Shown piece after piece: positions 46,570 through 59,235 of a stretch of 64,000 nt of DNA. The DNA is from Coenobita brevimanus (Eukaryota; Arthropoda; Malacostraca; Decapoda; Coenobitidae). The position numbers and the translations under genes were made by a program. The stretch is from NCBI GenBank assembly GCA_032717465.1, contig CM064690.1, forward strand, positions 11,371,093-11,435,092, read 5' to 3'. Each line of letters opens with the position of its first letter. Position 1 is the first letter of the stretch. The notes under the pieces were generated by a model. It worked only from the letters and a program-made list of their open reading frames with translations, ran no database searches and was not told the origin of the DNA.

Positions 46570-47707
46570 TGTCACGGGGGGATGTAAATTTATGAATTAG
46601 AAATGCTAAATATTGCTCGAAAGTATAGACATGGAACTGACTTGTGAAAATCAAGTAGTAAGTTATACTTTATGTGGCTTACTTCGCCGATTCTCTAAGG
46701 ACGAGAATTTATAAACTTTCTCAACAGTACACAGCAGAGACTAATTACTCACGATTGCTGTTTGTTAGTACTGTTAGCCACTTGAGAAAGTGACTCCACC
46801 CCTGATAATCATAAGTTCATTACTACTAATCATAATGAACAGGTTCTTGCCAGTGCCTGACTCCTGGCTGGCACAACGTATTTAAGTTTGATATAAAGGA
46901 ACTGGCCTAAGTACCAGTTATGAATAAAGTAAAGAGTTTGTGCAAACTAGGAGCGGCAACTAAAGTAAGCTTAATGTGGAGAAATAAAACACGAGTCTAA
47001 TTACATTTAGCTCAAAGAAAAGAACTGTAATTTTATTGATTACAATAAAATAAATTTACATTTTATGAATTTCAAAAATAAATTCAAAGGAGGAATTCAT
47101 GGTCACTAAGGGACTCATGAATTCAAATAATAAAGGAAATACACTCACTCACCCATTCAAGACCTAATCGAACTTAGGCCTAAAAAAAAATGAACAGAAA
47201 TACTGGTCAGTGGAGGGAAGCTGAACGAAAGACTGGGCGCCTGCGTGATGAACATTAAATGCTGCTATTCGCTGCGAGCCCGCTTTGCCAATTCACCATG
47301 TAGGTGGAGATTCAGGAATTTGCTGTACAACGGAGGCGCTGCTCTACACTGGGCACAAACGGTCCTATCCTCTAGGCGACTCAAAGCTGACTAAGTTCAA
47401 ACAGGGAAAAGAGGTAGGAGCTGGCCATGTTTGCCGGAAGTAGGCGTGGCCTAACTTCAACGGTCAATGGAGGGAGGGTGAATGATATACGCTCACAATA
47501 AATCCATCAGTGAAAGCACTAATGTCGTGCATAAAAGTGGTCACTTATGATACAGTGACAAATGTTCTGAAAACATCCCGATCAAAGTGAACACGAGGAC
47601 AGTTGAACTGAATGATGCTCAGCGGGAATTCCACTAGAGTTCGTGATTTTCTCACCGAAGTATAATGTCATGAATATGTATAAATGCACTTGCCCAAATT
47701 CGTGACA
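46570..47707 (-). repeat. 5' LTR of the Gmr1-like element
   Basis: 1138 bp. Plus-strand ends TGTCACGG and CGTGACA. Pairs with 37450-38573. Confidence 0.9.
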
Positions 47708-48092
47708 GGTAGGATTACCCTCCCTTCACTTTTTTAAAAATGGCTTTGATATCTTAATACATGTTGTACAATGGACTCTCATCCGTAATACAATATCTGG
47801 AGAGTGTGCCCCCCTCCCAACGATACTTGGGGGAATCAACCACCATCCTAAAACTAAAAAGGTCAGGAATAAGGGAAAGTAAGTACATGGATTTCAACAA
47901 AATCGGCATACATATTGCGTGATTGGTTATCCAGCTTCCAACTTTTCTCCGAATGCACAGGAAGAGTCTGTACGTCTACTTTATTATTATTGATCTCCTG
48001 TTACCATAGGTGGAGATCTTTGTATCCATCATCAACATAGGTAGATATATAGATTAAAAACCCCACATTCTGTGGAATTTTCATTGATATTA
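47708..48092. other. Right flank of the Gmr1-like element, gene-free
   Basis: Starts with the GGTAG target copy. No gene. Contains a TACAATGGACTCTCATCC block related to the left flank (about 37358). Confidence 0.5.
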
Positions 48093-48096
48093 TATA

Positions 48097-48169
<73 letters not shown>

Positions 48170-48173
48170 TATG

Positions 48174-48233
<60 letters not shown>
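48093..48233. repeat. Compound (TA)n microsatellite
   Basis: (TA)n with TATTATA and TATGTATG breaks. Confidence 0.95.
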
Positions 48234-48235
48234 TC

Positions 48236-48278
48236 ATTGCCAGACGCCATGTATTCCAAACGGGGTGGTCAAGGGCTT
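48236..48278 (-). mobile_element. Tiny RTE-A 3' end fragment
   Basis: CATTGCCAGACGCC, then AAACGGGGTGGTCA, matches the terminal 40 bp of RTE-A read on the minus strand (CTATTGCCAGACGCC, then GTTTGGGGTGGCCA). It is flanked on its outer side by (TA)n. Confidence 0.5.
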
Positions 48279-48345
48279 AGAGTTAATTGTTATACAGGGA
48301 GGGGCACTAATCCTCCACCAACCCCACTTGACACGTAGGGAGAAC

Positions 48346-48349
<4 letters not shown>

Positions 48350-48424
<75 letters not shown>

Positions 48425-48434
48425 TTATATATAT
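48350..48434. repeat. (TA)n microsatellite
   Basis: About 38 TA units with TTTA breaks, ending beside the SINE-1 tail. Confidence 0.95.
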
Positions 48435-48449
48435 CATCTCTCTCTCATC

Positions 48450-48961
<512 letters not shown>

Positions 48962-48964
48962 TCT

Positions 48965-49848
48965 AAAAATACGGTAGGAAGTTATTTTGGAAAGAGGTGC
49001 GGAAATGTAGAACTGAAAGCGGAAAGAAATGTGATGGTGTGCAGGATGCAGGTGGTAGGTTACTAACCCACTGAGATGAAGTAAAGACCAGATGGAAAGA
49101 ATATTTTCAAAGCCTGATGAATGGGAATAGAGAGAGTAGAGCGACTGTAAACATGACTGGTTTTGGGGGTGTGCAGAGAAGGAATGCAGTGCCAGGAGAC
49201 GTGACACTCGCACAGGTGAAGAGTGCTGTGAAGGAACTGAAAATGGGAAAGCAGCTGGGGTTGATGGGATGTATGCAGAGATGCTTAAATGTACTGGAGA
49301 GAGTGGAATGAAGTGCTTGTTGGAGATATGTAAGAAGACATGGATGAATGAAACTGTGTCTGCAGAGTGGAAAAAGGCTGTGATTGTACCCCTGTACAAA
49401 AATAAAGGTGAGCGAAGTGAGTGCAAGAATTATCGTGGCATAAGTTTATTGAGTGTGGGAGGGAAGGTACTGTATTTGGAAGAATTATTATACAGAAAGT
49501 AAGAGAGATATCAGAAGTCCTAGTGAGTGATGAACAGGGTTGCTTTAGGAGTGGCAGAGGATGTGTGGGTCAAGTATTTGCAGTGAGACAGTTAGCAGAG
49601 AAGGCTTGTGAGAAGGGCCATAAGGTGTTTATGGCATTCATGGAGCTGGAAAAAGCATACGACAAAGTAGACAGAGAGGGACTGTGGAAAGTTCTGCGCA
49701 TGTATGATGTAGATGGTAAGCTGCTAGGTGCTGTCAAGAATTTTTATGATGGTAGCAAAGCATGTGTATGGGTTAATGGGCATCTAAGTGAATGGTTCAC
49801 GATCGGTGTGGGCATGTGACAAGGTTCTGTGATGTCCCCATGGTTGTT

Positions 49849-49924
<76 letters not shown>

Positions 49925-51022
49925 ATCGGGTGATGAAAGTAGTAAAAACACGAGTGATGGAGAGATGGATGGCGTTGGTAATGAATGGTTATGGATGGAA
50001 TATCTCAAATTTGTTGTATGCTGTCGATGCAGTACTGCTTGCAAGTATCGAACAAGAACTTGCAGAGTTTTGCTGATGTCTGTGAGAGTCGTACCTTGAG
50101 AGTAAATGTATAGAAGAGTAAAGTGATGGCTATTGAGAGAGAAGGTGACTCCCAGACTGATGCCACAGTGAATGGAGAGAGACTGGAATTGGTGAGAGAG
50201 TTCAAATACTTGGGTACAGTGATAGAAAAGAGACAGAAATGTGCAACAGAAGTTGAAAGTAGAGTGATACAAGGAAGAAAAGTAGCTGGTGCAGTGAAGG
50301 CCTTGATAAGAAACAGACTTGAGTGTTGCAGCTGCACGAGGCTTACATGAGGGAGTGTTAGTGCCAACTTTAACATATGGGTGTGAGACTATGGTGTGAC
50401 ATGAAAATGAAAAGTCAAGAGCAACAGCAGTGGAGATGGGACTGCTGAGGAATGTATGTGGAGTACAGAGGGTGGATAGGATACGAAATAATGTGATTCG
50501 TGAAAGGTGTGGAGCGAGGAAGTCGGTGGACACCAGAATCGAAGAGAGTGTCCTGAGATGGTATGGTCAATCGGTCATGTGGAAAGAATGGATAACAATA
50601 GAGTGGTGGGAAAGATATACTTGAGCGTATCTGAAGGAGGGAGGAGGCGAAGTAGGCCAAGGAGAAGGTGGAGAGATATGGTGGATGAGTGTTTGTGGAA
50701 GAGAGGTTTGGAAGTCGGTGAGGGTAGGGAACTGAGAAGAGCTGGCTTGATGAATGTTGTGAGGAGAAGTGCATGATCAGGGATTTTGGCACCCCTTGTG
50801 AGCATGGCAGTGTCTGGACTGACTCAATCGAATAGGTTTGTATGAAGCTGCAGAATGTGGTGAATGTTTGTGGCATATCCAGTAGAGCCAGGCATCCGGG
50901 GGCTTGAGTGATGAGTGAATGGAAGCGTGAACTATAGGATTGGGCAAGTTTGTGCTGTGTGGACATTCCTACTCCTCACCCTGCCCTACTGTGGGAAAGG
51001 AGGTCCGGATGTTGATGATGAT
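48965..51022 (+). pseudogene. RTE-like LINE (RTE-B), 5'-truncated ORF2 with an internal (TA)n
   Basis: Second RTE-like family. Blocks: [14 protein letters not shown] start, [25 protein letters not shown]-type RT entry (49235, shifted), [40 protein letters not shown] (49530), VFMAFMELEKAYDKVDREGL, GSVMSPWLFN, then (TA)36 inside the codons for NIYMD (49850-49921), and the catalytic region LLYAVDAVLLA (about 50015), where one of the two Asp is Val. Later: REFKYLGTVIE, QGRKVAGAVKALIRNR, SRPRRRWRDMVDECLWKRGL. Frameshifts and stops throughout. The 3' end reads GATGTTGATGATGATGA, directly abutting SINE-2. Confidence 0.85.
49850..49921. repeat. (TA)n grown inside reverse-transcriptase codons
   Basis: About 36 TA units exactly where sister LINEs encode L-F-N-x-Y-M-D; the sequence resumes with ATGGAT (Met-Asp). 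Confidence 0.9.
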
Positions 51023-51348
51023 GAGGCGGTGGCTCAATCGGTAGAGAGGCGGCCTGCAGTCCTAACGGACCCAAGTTCGAATCCCGGGTGGGGTAGGGAA
51101 CAGTTTAAGGATTTGAATTTCATTAAATCAGGCTTTACTGATCTACCAGAAGACCCGCCGACATGTCGTAAAATACCCCTGCTAATACCAATACACCAGT
51201 CCTGTATGAGACAGCCCTAGCATGAATTCAATATGGACGGTGGGTGTTAGCGCCGAAGTGGTGACATGTAGAGATGTATGGTATGTAGGAGGACTGCTGG
51301 GCCTTGATAGCAGGCTGTGAAGCCTATGCCCAGAGTCGGACACATAAA
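51023..51348 (+). mobile_element. SINE-2 copy b, tRNA-headed, complete
   Basis: Head GAGGCGGTGGCTCAATCGGT at 51023, with A box TGGCTCAATCGG and B box AGTTCGAATCCC at about 51074. Body and end CCCAGAGTCGGACACATAAA match the reverse copy at 22722-23050. It sits directly on the (GAT)n 3' end of RTE-B and runs into a (TA)10 array. Confidence 0.85.
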
Positions 51349-51367
51349 ATATATATATATATATATA

Positions 51368-51741
51368 AGCCTCTGTGGTACAGTGGTAGAGTATGCGTTT
51401 CGTACACGGGTGAGCCAGGGTTCGCGCCCCGCCAGGGTAATAAACTTTGGGAGTTTTCACCCGGCCACGTACTTCATTGGCGGACACCAGGGGTGCTGTG
51501 GTTGAACCAATGTCGCTTACTATAAAGTATGCTTGCACCCAGTCGGCTTGCGCGGGCCGACTATGCACACATCCAAAGCCACTCCAACACGACAATTACG
51601 CTAACAAGCACTTCTCACCCTACATACAATCTCTACTAGACAGCCTAAGCCACTTGGTAAAGATACATTGGCTGTATCGTCCCGACTTCGGTCGGGATAG
51701 GCCGGTCCTGCAGTGGATACTCAAACAGCTGATGATGATGA

Positions 51742-51744
<3 letters not shown>
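51368..51744 (+). mobile_element. SINE-1 copy e, complete
   Basis: Head GCCTCTGTGGTACAGTGGTA at 51369, B box GGGTTCGCGCCCCG at about 51418, body blocks as in copy a, tail GCTGATGATGATGATG. (TA)10 (51348-51367) in front and (TA)31 behind. Confidence 0.9.

Positions 51745-51806
<62 letters not shown>
51745..51806. repeat. (TA)n microsatellite
   Basis: About 31 TA units after the SINE-1 tail. Confidence 0.95.
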
Positions 51807-51809
<3 letters not shown>

Positions 51810-52430
51810 GGAGGGGAAGCTCAAGAAGGCTGGCATTCTAAGACCGTTTGAGACAGAGACTTGAAATCTTCAGGAGTGATGTATCTTGGTTGCAGGTTTC
51901 TTTTGGCACTTTATTTTTCCTAGTACTATCGCCGCACTAGCACCCTCTCTGTTATTTTTATTTATTTTTATTATTTTGCTGTCCTGTGCAACCAAAAATA
52001 CTTAACTGATTGTTTTGCAAATCTTCCAGTATAGTTTTCAACATATAGTAGTGCGCCTGGGTATTGATAATGAGATCCAACAAATACTTCATGAGACAGG
52101 AAAATCAAAATGTTCATCTCATTCCATAAAGTGCTAAACTGGAAAGTATATGGCCGATTTTGACCAAATTTGGTGGAAGTGTAATGGGTCATGAGTGAAC
52201 ATGATGTGCATGGTATGAATGACCTTAGCCTTCATCTCAAAGTTACATGTCAACCTCCGTAAAAAAAATTTGAGTCATACCAAAACTTCCATAATAATAT
52301 GTCTACAATAATAAAAAAAAAAAATAATAATAATCTGGAATGTGTTCTTCGAGTATTGCTTTAGCAATTTCAGAATTCTAGTTATCATTGTTATTATTCC
52401 GTCACTTTCAGTCTCTGATTCCATAATACT
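51807..52430. other. Gene-free AT-rich stretch
   Basis: No supported gene. Contains an A run and AATAAT repeats at about 52310-52332. Confidence 0.45.
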
Positions 52431-53160
52431 TACTGACGATGTACAGCACCATGACACTATTACACTGACCCAGTTTCAGTGACCTTGACCTACTTTTCAA
52501 CATCACAGGTCGAAAAATGTCCAATAATTATGAATTTTGAGCATAATTTTACTCCAAAACTACAACAGATTCACGAACATGGAAGGAAATCTCATAATAA
52601 TTGTTTATTTTCCTAATATGTCTATGGAAAAATCTAAAGGTCATTCATGCTTGACCTAACAATATTTCAGACACCCCACTCTGCAATTGCTTTTCCATCC
52701 AGGGGGAAAAAAAAGAGGCACTTTTAGCCCTAGAAGTTTTGTCTGGTCTTGGACCAGGTCTGTATACTTTATGGTGACAGTTTGACCAGCGTTTTTTTTT
52801 TATTTAAAAAAAAAAAAAAGAGTTATAGTGATCTTGTCCTTCCTTTCAAGGTCACAGGTCCAATAATGTCCAAAATTCATAATTTTTTTTTACTTTGATT
52901 TACTCTAGACTATTATAGATACATGAACATGGAAGGACATCCCATGATAAATTATTTTCCAAACATTTGTATGTTATATAGTCAAAGATTATTTATGAGT
53001 GACATTATGATATTTCAGACACCCCATCAATTGCTCATCCATACAGGAAAAATCAACACAAAAATAAGGCACTTCAACACCTCAGAAATTTTGTCTGGTC
53101 CTGGACCAGGTTTGTATGCTTTTTTGTTGTCAGTTTGACTGACGGTTTTTCAGTTATTAC
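52431..53160. repeat. Tandem repeat, about 350-bp unit, two copies
   Basis: CAGACACCCC at 52668 and 53016 (348 bp apart) and GGACCAGG at 52751 and 53103 (352 bp apart) mark two units. Both hold TGACCTTGACC or AAGGTCACAGGTCC-type sequence near their start and the palindrome-like CTGGTCCTGGACCAG near their end. No coding potential. Confidence 0.75.
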
Positions 53161-53449
53161 AAAAAACTTAAGCTGTGTCTGTCAGCAATAGCCTTATAGA
53201 TGGAGATCAGCAACTGTCACTGATAGTTCCAGCCTTCTAGTTAAGCTTTGCCGTATATATGGCAAAGCTTTTTGTTTTGTTAAGTATTATTATTTTTCTT
53301 TGCACTTTTTTTCTTAGATCTTGATGATGTTATACACGAAGGTACCCTAGGATAACCCAAGTATATGTATCAAATATAAATGACCTCGACCTATTTTTGA
53401 AGATCATATACTCATTTTTAGTTCAAAAATTGGATATTTGAAATTGAAG

Positions 53450-54161
53450 TACAGTAAAATTCCTCTCCTTCGGCATCTTCGGGACCAACCAGGTGCCGAA
53501 AGAGCAAAAACTGCTGAAAGACTGGGAACACCTGCTAAAAATCAGGGTCAGTCACGCCAATGCAATAACAGTGTCTAGCAAGTATTATTGGTCAACCCTA
53601 AGCACTAAATATTTAATGAGCAAATTACATTTAATATATTTAACAATACAATACATATGAACTTAACTTAATCTAGGTGCATTTACATGTGTGTATGCCA
53701 TTAAATAGCGCAACAAAGTTCCCAAACTTTTGAAAGGGCCCACTCACAAAGCCAGACATTCACGAGTCATGATGGCCGATGGCACATGCATTGTTGGCAT
53801 GCAGAAATCTTCAAAAGCGCCGAGCTCAACTTTAAAATGCGCTAAGCTATAGGTGAGCTGTTCAAATTTTTGTGCTAAATTGGACTTCAAAATGCGCTAG
53901 ATATCAAAGAAAATCTAATATTTATTGGCGCTAAATTATTATGAAAAGTGCGAGATTATTATGAAAGTGCTAAATCAAGTTCCAGCAGTGCCAAATTGGC
54001 AACTATGGGCTCACGGGTACCAGCGGGTACGAGCTGGTGATCCCATCATGGGTGCCAATCAGCTCAGCATATGTGCCGGAAGAGCAGAGACTATTTTTGA
54101 AAACCACTGAAAAACCAGATATACCATAAGACCAGATGCGAATGGGAGAACTTTTACTGTA
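53450..54161. mobile_element. Tigger/pogo-type MITE, about 710 bp, TA target
   Basis: Inverted ends TACAGTAAAATTCCTCTCC and, read inward from the right, TACAGTAAAAGTTCTCCC. CAGTAAAA-type ends with a TA target duplication are typical of pogo/Tigger-like elements. The uninterrupted repeat unit at 58541-59260 reads GAAATTGATTTATCTCAG across the site, which shows the empty target. No transposase is left. Confidence 0.8.
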
Positions 54162-54289
54162 TCTCAGAAACTAACTGAAACAGCTATTTGGTTGAGAACC
54201 TATCTATCTATCTATCTATAGCCCGACGCCCTAATCCCGCAAAGGGTGGCCACAGACAAAACGCCTCCAAGTCGCTCTGTCACCCACCA

Positions 54290-57200
54290 TTTGACTACCC
54301 TCCCCCCAACTCACCCCTCCCCTCCCTCATATACCTCTCAACTCCATCCCTCCACCTCATCCTCGGTCTACCTCTCCCTCTCCCTCCCTCCACCTCACCT
54401 ACATACACCCTCTTAGTCAGTCTTTCATTTTCCGTTCTCAGTGTATTTCTCCTAATCTTCTCAACCACATCCACATCCACCCCACATCGTTCCTTCACTT
54501 CTTCATTCGTCAACCTGTCCCTCCACGTCACTCCACATGCTCCTCTCAAGTAACTCATTTCCACTGCTCTCACTCTTGACTTGTTCCCCTCTTGCAAGGT
54601 CCTTGCCTTGCTTCCATACGTCAGGGTAGGGATCACAATACTATCATGCAGTGACTTCTTAACTTTCATACTCACCTCCCTATTTCTCATCACTGCTTTC
54701 AGTGTACCAACGACCTTCCTTCCCTGCTGTACCCTTTCACGCACTTCATCCCCCAAAGTTCCATCCTTACTCATCACACTACCCAAGTACTTGAATGCAC
54801 TTACATTCTCCATATCCTCACCATCCAACCTCATTGCACACTCTGTGACTTCATTCCTCTCAAACACCATAACTTTACTTTTGTTTACATTAACTTTCAG
54901 ATTGCACTTCCTACACACTGTCCCAAATTCATTCACCAAACCTTGCAACTCCCATTCATCTTCACTCAAAAGTACTGTATCATCAGCAAACAGCAACACC
55001 GGAAGCTCCCAAATCTCACCCTCATTCATTAGAGCCACCCCCACATCCACTGCCCTACCCTGCACCTCCTTTACAACCCCATCCATGTATATATTAACCC
55101 GTCACGTCCCGAGGTTTTCCGCACCTCCGACATCCCCCAGTCCCGAGGTATTTTCGATTTTTTTTTTTTTTTGGCTAAAACCTTCGCTTTTGGTGAGAAA
55201 CATCGAAAATTCATAGAAAAATCGCTCACCTGAGGTTTAAAGTGCCCAGTCCAGGTAGGAGTTCCTCCTTACCTGAGTGGGTTTTCTAACATGCTGGCAC
55301 CAAAGAAAACGAGTTCTATGGGAGGGTAACTATTTTTTCCACTCATAAACGGTATTTATTTATTTACTTGGTACGAATGTATATGTAGTATGAGAGTATA
55401 TTGGTTTTCAAGCAGTAATAAAGGCATTATAAGCATTGTTTCACTCACTAACTAATCACCATACCTGACCTTTTTTTGCCACATTACCTGATCATTATTT
55501 CTGGCTGTTTCTTCTTCTAATGCTGTGTAAACATTGTCCTCCACATTGTCATCGATTGGGGAATCACTCTGGCCCTGAATATCTTTACTAGCCACGTCAC
55601 TGGTAACAGGTCCTTTGCCAAGACAATGGCATGAGGGGGGGAGGGGGGAGGTTATGCAGTGTAAGGCATTGTCCCTGCTTGGCATCTTGTAGAGGAATAG
55701 AGGAAGGTGTCCCGTGTATACATACGAAAAATCACATGCGAAAATTGAAAATTGTGCAAATTAGGGACCTTGCAATTGCACGACGTACTGGTACGTCGCC
55801 GGGACTGGCAAATGCAAATCGTTGCAACGTACCCATACGTCGACGGGATGGGGCAGGTTAAACAGCCATGGAGACATCACACAACCCTGTTTCAGTCCCA
55901 CATTGAGATCAAAGAACTCACTCAGCTCACCATCCACTTGCACCGTAACCCGAGCTCCCTCGTACATACTCTTCACAGCACTCAACAATTTCCCCTCCAC
56001 TCCATATATTCTTAATACCTTCCACATACCTTGCCTATCTATTCTGTCATAAGCCTTCTCCAAGTCCATGAAGGCAGCATACACTTTCCTTCCCTTCTCT
56101 AGATACTTCTCCACTAAACATCTTAGAAGAAATATCTGATCTACTCACCCTTTTCCCTTCCTAAATCCCCCTTGTTCTTCTCCAACTAGCTCCTCTGTCA
56201 GATGCCTAACCCTATCAATGAATATTCTACCATATATTTTACCAGTCACACTAAGTAGGCAAATACCCCTATGGTTACTACATACTTCTCTCTCTCCTTT
56301 TCCTTTGTATAAAGGAACAATTATACCTGATTTCCAGTCCTCTGGAACCCTTCCCTCTTCCCAAGCCAATCTACACAACTTCCATATCCACTCCACAACA
56401 ATCTCACCCCCATACCTAAGCATTTCACCACACACTCCATCAATTCCTGGGGCCTTTCCCAACTTAATATTCTTCATCGCTTCCACTACTTCCGCCCTAC
56501 TGATCTCTTCCTCCCTCCTCTCATCTCTTCTTCTTCCAGCCATTCCCCAACCACTTATACTTGCACTGCTCTCACTCTCCACATCCAACAAATCCTCAAA
56601 GTGCTCCTTCCATCTCCTCAGTTTCTCTCTCTTCTCCACCAACAATCTATTATTCCTATCTTTCACTCCCCTACTATTTCCCCTTTCACACTGCCTTACT
56701 TTCTTTACCTCCTTCCAAAACAATTTCTTACTCTCCCTCCAATTCACACTCAGATTCCTCCTAAACTCCTCATCCACTTTCTTTTTACTCTCCTTCACCA
56801 GTCTCTTAACCTCCCTTCTCCTGCTCACATATCCCTATCTCTTCTCTCTTTCATCTTCTCCCCTACCTCTACTCACTAACCATTCACTATATGCCTTCTT
56901 CTTTTGTTCATCTCCTCCTCACTCCACAAACTACCTCACACGCTGCACCTATCTCTTCCGTGAATATCTTATATACGTCTTCCACCCCTTCCATCTGCTC
57001 TAGCTCATACCTTCCCAGTCTTTCTTCCACTATGCTCTTATACTCTGTCATTTTCTCACTATCTTGCAATTTCTCAACTCTTCTCACAGGAGTTGCTTCA
57101 TCCTGTCTTCCCCTTCGTCTCCTCAACCACTTTCTTTGCAGCTCTACCTTGGCCATCACTAAGTGATGGTCCGAGACTCCTTTCCCCCACCCTCTCCACA

Positions 57201-57935
57201 CTCTTGCATCCAACACTTGTCTTCTCATTCGCTCATCCACACACACGTAGTCTATCATTGCCTTTCGTTCAACAAGTTCACCATCCATCCTCCTCATTAC
57301 TCTCCATGTATACCGATGGATCATCTTATGCCGAAAGTAGGTGTTGGCTATTGCCAACCCCTTACAAGCACAGATGTCCACCAAAGCACTTCCATTCCCA
57401 TCTACGTCAGCTGGCACACCCCACTGACCAACCACTCCATCCACTCGTACATTCCCAACTTTGCCATTCATGTCTCCAATCAACAGCACTCTCTCGCTCC
57501 TCTCAGACTTATCCATACATGCATCTACACTCGCCCAAAACTCATCTTTCACTCTTGCCACTCGATCCTCTGTCGGGGCATACACACATACAATTGCCCA
57601 TGCTTGTATACCTACTTTCATCCTCACCCATACAATCCTTGCACCCACTGTTCCATACTCTCTTATATTCTCCTTCCACTTCTTGCTTATCATCAGACAT
57701 ACTCCCTCTCTTGCCCTCTCATTTTCATTGACTCCCGCACATATACCTAAACCATATTCCCATTCTCTCACCCTTTCACCTTTACCATTTAGTTTCAGTC
57801 AATCCACATATATCCACTAGTGCATCCTCAAGCACCTGAACAGTCTCTCTCTCTTTCACTTCATCATTCACTCCTCTCACATTCCACGTTCCCACCTTAA
57901 GAATGTCCTTCGTCTGATCCTTAGTCGTCAACGTA
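54290..57935 (-). pseudogene. RTE-A ORF2: AP-type endonuclease and reverse transcriptase
   Basis: Begins GTWNVRGVNDEVKERETVQ (about 57890). Endonuclease blocks: AWAIVCVYAPTEDRV, LLIGDMNGKVG, NTYFRHKMIHRYTW, MIDYVCVDERMR, GVSDHHLVMAKVEL (57175), the S-D-H catalytic end. RT: KLGKAPGIDGVCGEML (56465), IIVPLYKGKGEREVCSNHRG, GEEQGGFRKGKG, AAFMDLEKAYDRIDRQGMWK, LKQGCVMSPWLFN (55880). After the TTAA element: YMDGVVKEVQG, LLFADDTVLLSEDE with both Asp intact (about 54990), KYLGSVMSKDG, LTYGSKARTL and GRPRMRWRDGVERYM. Frameshifts near 57780, 56870, 56130. This is the best copy of the family here and the only one retaining the endonuclease. Confidence 0.9.
55094..55861 (-). mobile_element. TTAA element, family C, copy 2 (C2, 768 bp), inside RTE-A
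   Basis: TTAA at 55094-55097 and 55858-55861. Terminal inverted repeats CCCGTCACGTCCCG and, read inward from the right, CCTGCCCCATCCCG. The right end carries the perfect palindrome CGACGTACTGGTACGTCG (about 55781-55798) and a second, partly decayed one (AACGTACCCATACGTCG, about 55826-55842). A minus-strand frame from ATG at 55685 is acidic (SDSPIDDNVEDNVYTALEEE) and ends at a CAG/GTATGG-like donor, like a first transposase exon. Removing the element restores W-L-F-N-I-Y-M-D in RTE-A. Confidence 0.85.
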
Positions 57936-59235
57936 TGGTCCGTCCGGGTCCGAGGCGCTTTGTTCGCTTTTTTAGTTAGTTCTTTTTACGGGGTGGGGCA
58001 CTAACCCACCATATGATAAAAAAGTTTGCAGAGAATTTTGGCCAAATATTTTTGCCATGTAGCCAAGTGGAAAGAACCAAATTCAAATCTTCTCAGCGTT
58101 ATCATTGTAACACGTTTTAGAGAAAACCACAAAAGCTGGAAAGCTGTAGCTTTACAGAAATACAGCTGTGAACCCTCTCACTATCCGAAAGGAATATGGT
58201 TACAATTAAGCATACAGTTAGCTAGTTACTGAGACAAATGTAAAATGTACCCATACTTCATTTATTTCTTCCACATCTTCGTCTATACATCTTGTTGATG
58301 TTACGGTAGGAGCTAACTTAGGTTAATCTATGTACATGTTACAAATATGAATGACTCTGAGTTGCTTTTAAAGGTCAGTGTTCATATGAAGTTTTCAGGT
58401 ACTGAACACAAAAGCAGCATTTGCACAACCACAAAGACTGTCAATACCATGAATAGTTATGGCGAAGCTTCCTAACTGTGGCTATACAGTAAGTAACCAG
58501 ATAACTACAGTAGTTATTTTTTATTATTATTATTATTATTAAGCTGCTCTATATTCATGGCAAAGTTTATTGTTTTGGTATTACTATTATTTTTCCATCC
58601 ACTTTTTTTTTCTTAGATCTTGATCATATTACACAGGAAGGCACACTAGGGTAACCCAAGTACTTGTGTCAAATATTAATGCCCTTGACCTTTTTTGAAG
58701 GTCTTATACTCTTTTATGGTGCATAAATTGCATATTTGAAATTGATTTATCTCAGAAACTAATTGAGATACAGCTATTTGGTTGCAAATCATGTGATAAA
58801 AAAGTTTCTTGGGAATTTTGCCTGAATATTTTACCGTTTAGCATTGTGTAAAGTACTGAATTCAAATCTGCTTTTTGTTTTCTTTGTAACACGTTTTTGA
58901 GAAAACCATAAAAGCTGTAACTTTACAGAAGTATAGCTGTGGTCCATCTCATTATCAAAGGAACATGGTTAGAGTTAAGCATACAGTTAGCCAGTTATTG
59001 AAGCAAATGTAATATGTACCCATGCCTTCTTTCACATCTTTGTCTTCACATCTTGTTGATATGACACAAAAAGCTACCTTAGGTTGATTTAAGTACATGT
59101 TCCAAACATGAATGACCTTGAACTTCTTTTGAAGGTCACAGATTTGTTTATGATGCCAAAATTTCATACCCTTCTCCCCATAAACAGTTATGGCTAAGCC
59201 TCCTTGTTGTGGCTACACAATAAGCAAATAGGCAA

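Larger units (their letters stand above)
37450..47707 (-). mobile_element. Gmr1-like LTR retrotransposon, complete, 10.26 kb including one nested element
   Basis: Two LTRs (37450-38573 and 46570-47707) in the same orientation. The 47707 LTR carries perfect 7-bp inverted ends TGTCACG/CGTGACA. The flanking pentamers GGCAG (37445-37449) and GGTAG (47708-47712) are a target duplication with one change. On the minus strand the order is 5' LTR, primer site, gag, protease, integrase, reverse transcriptase, RNase H, 3' LTR. Integrase upstream of RT is unusual for Ty3/gypsy and is the defining order of Gmr1-type elements (Goodwin and Poulter described these in deuterostomes). IN and RT can be followed through one connected coding region. 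The LTRs differ by roughly 8-10 percent over the first 150 bp I compared, so the insertion is not recent. All coding parts carry stops or shifts. Confidence 0.85.
54200..58010 (-). mobile_element. RTE-A LINE, near full length, with a nested TTAA element
   Basis: 5' end (58010) has a short leader, GGTGGGTTAGTGCCCCACCC. ORF2 follows with endonuclease and RT, and the 3' end is GGCGTCGGGCTATAGATAGA with a (TAGA)n tail at 54200. It is inserted in repeat unit U; the sister unit reads across the site. Excluding the 768-bp nested element it is about 3.0 kb. No separate ORF1 was seen. Confidence 0.85.

Noticed and set aside
51023..51100. Functional tRNA gene
   Set aside because: Same head and body recur at 22722-23050; it is SINE-2.
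56218..57820. Long plus-strand Ser/Pro/Leu frames opposite RTE-A ORF2
   Set aside because: Antisense of a recognisable endonuclease and RT on the minus strand.
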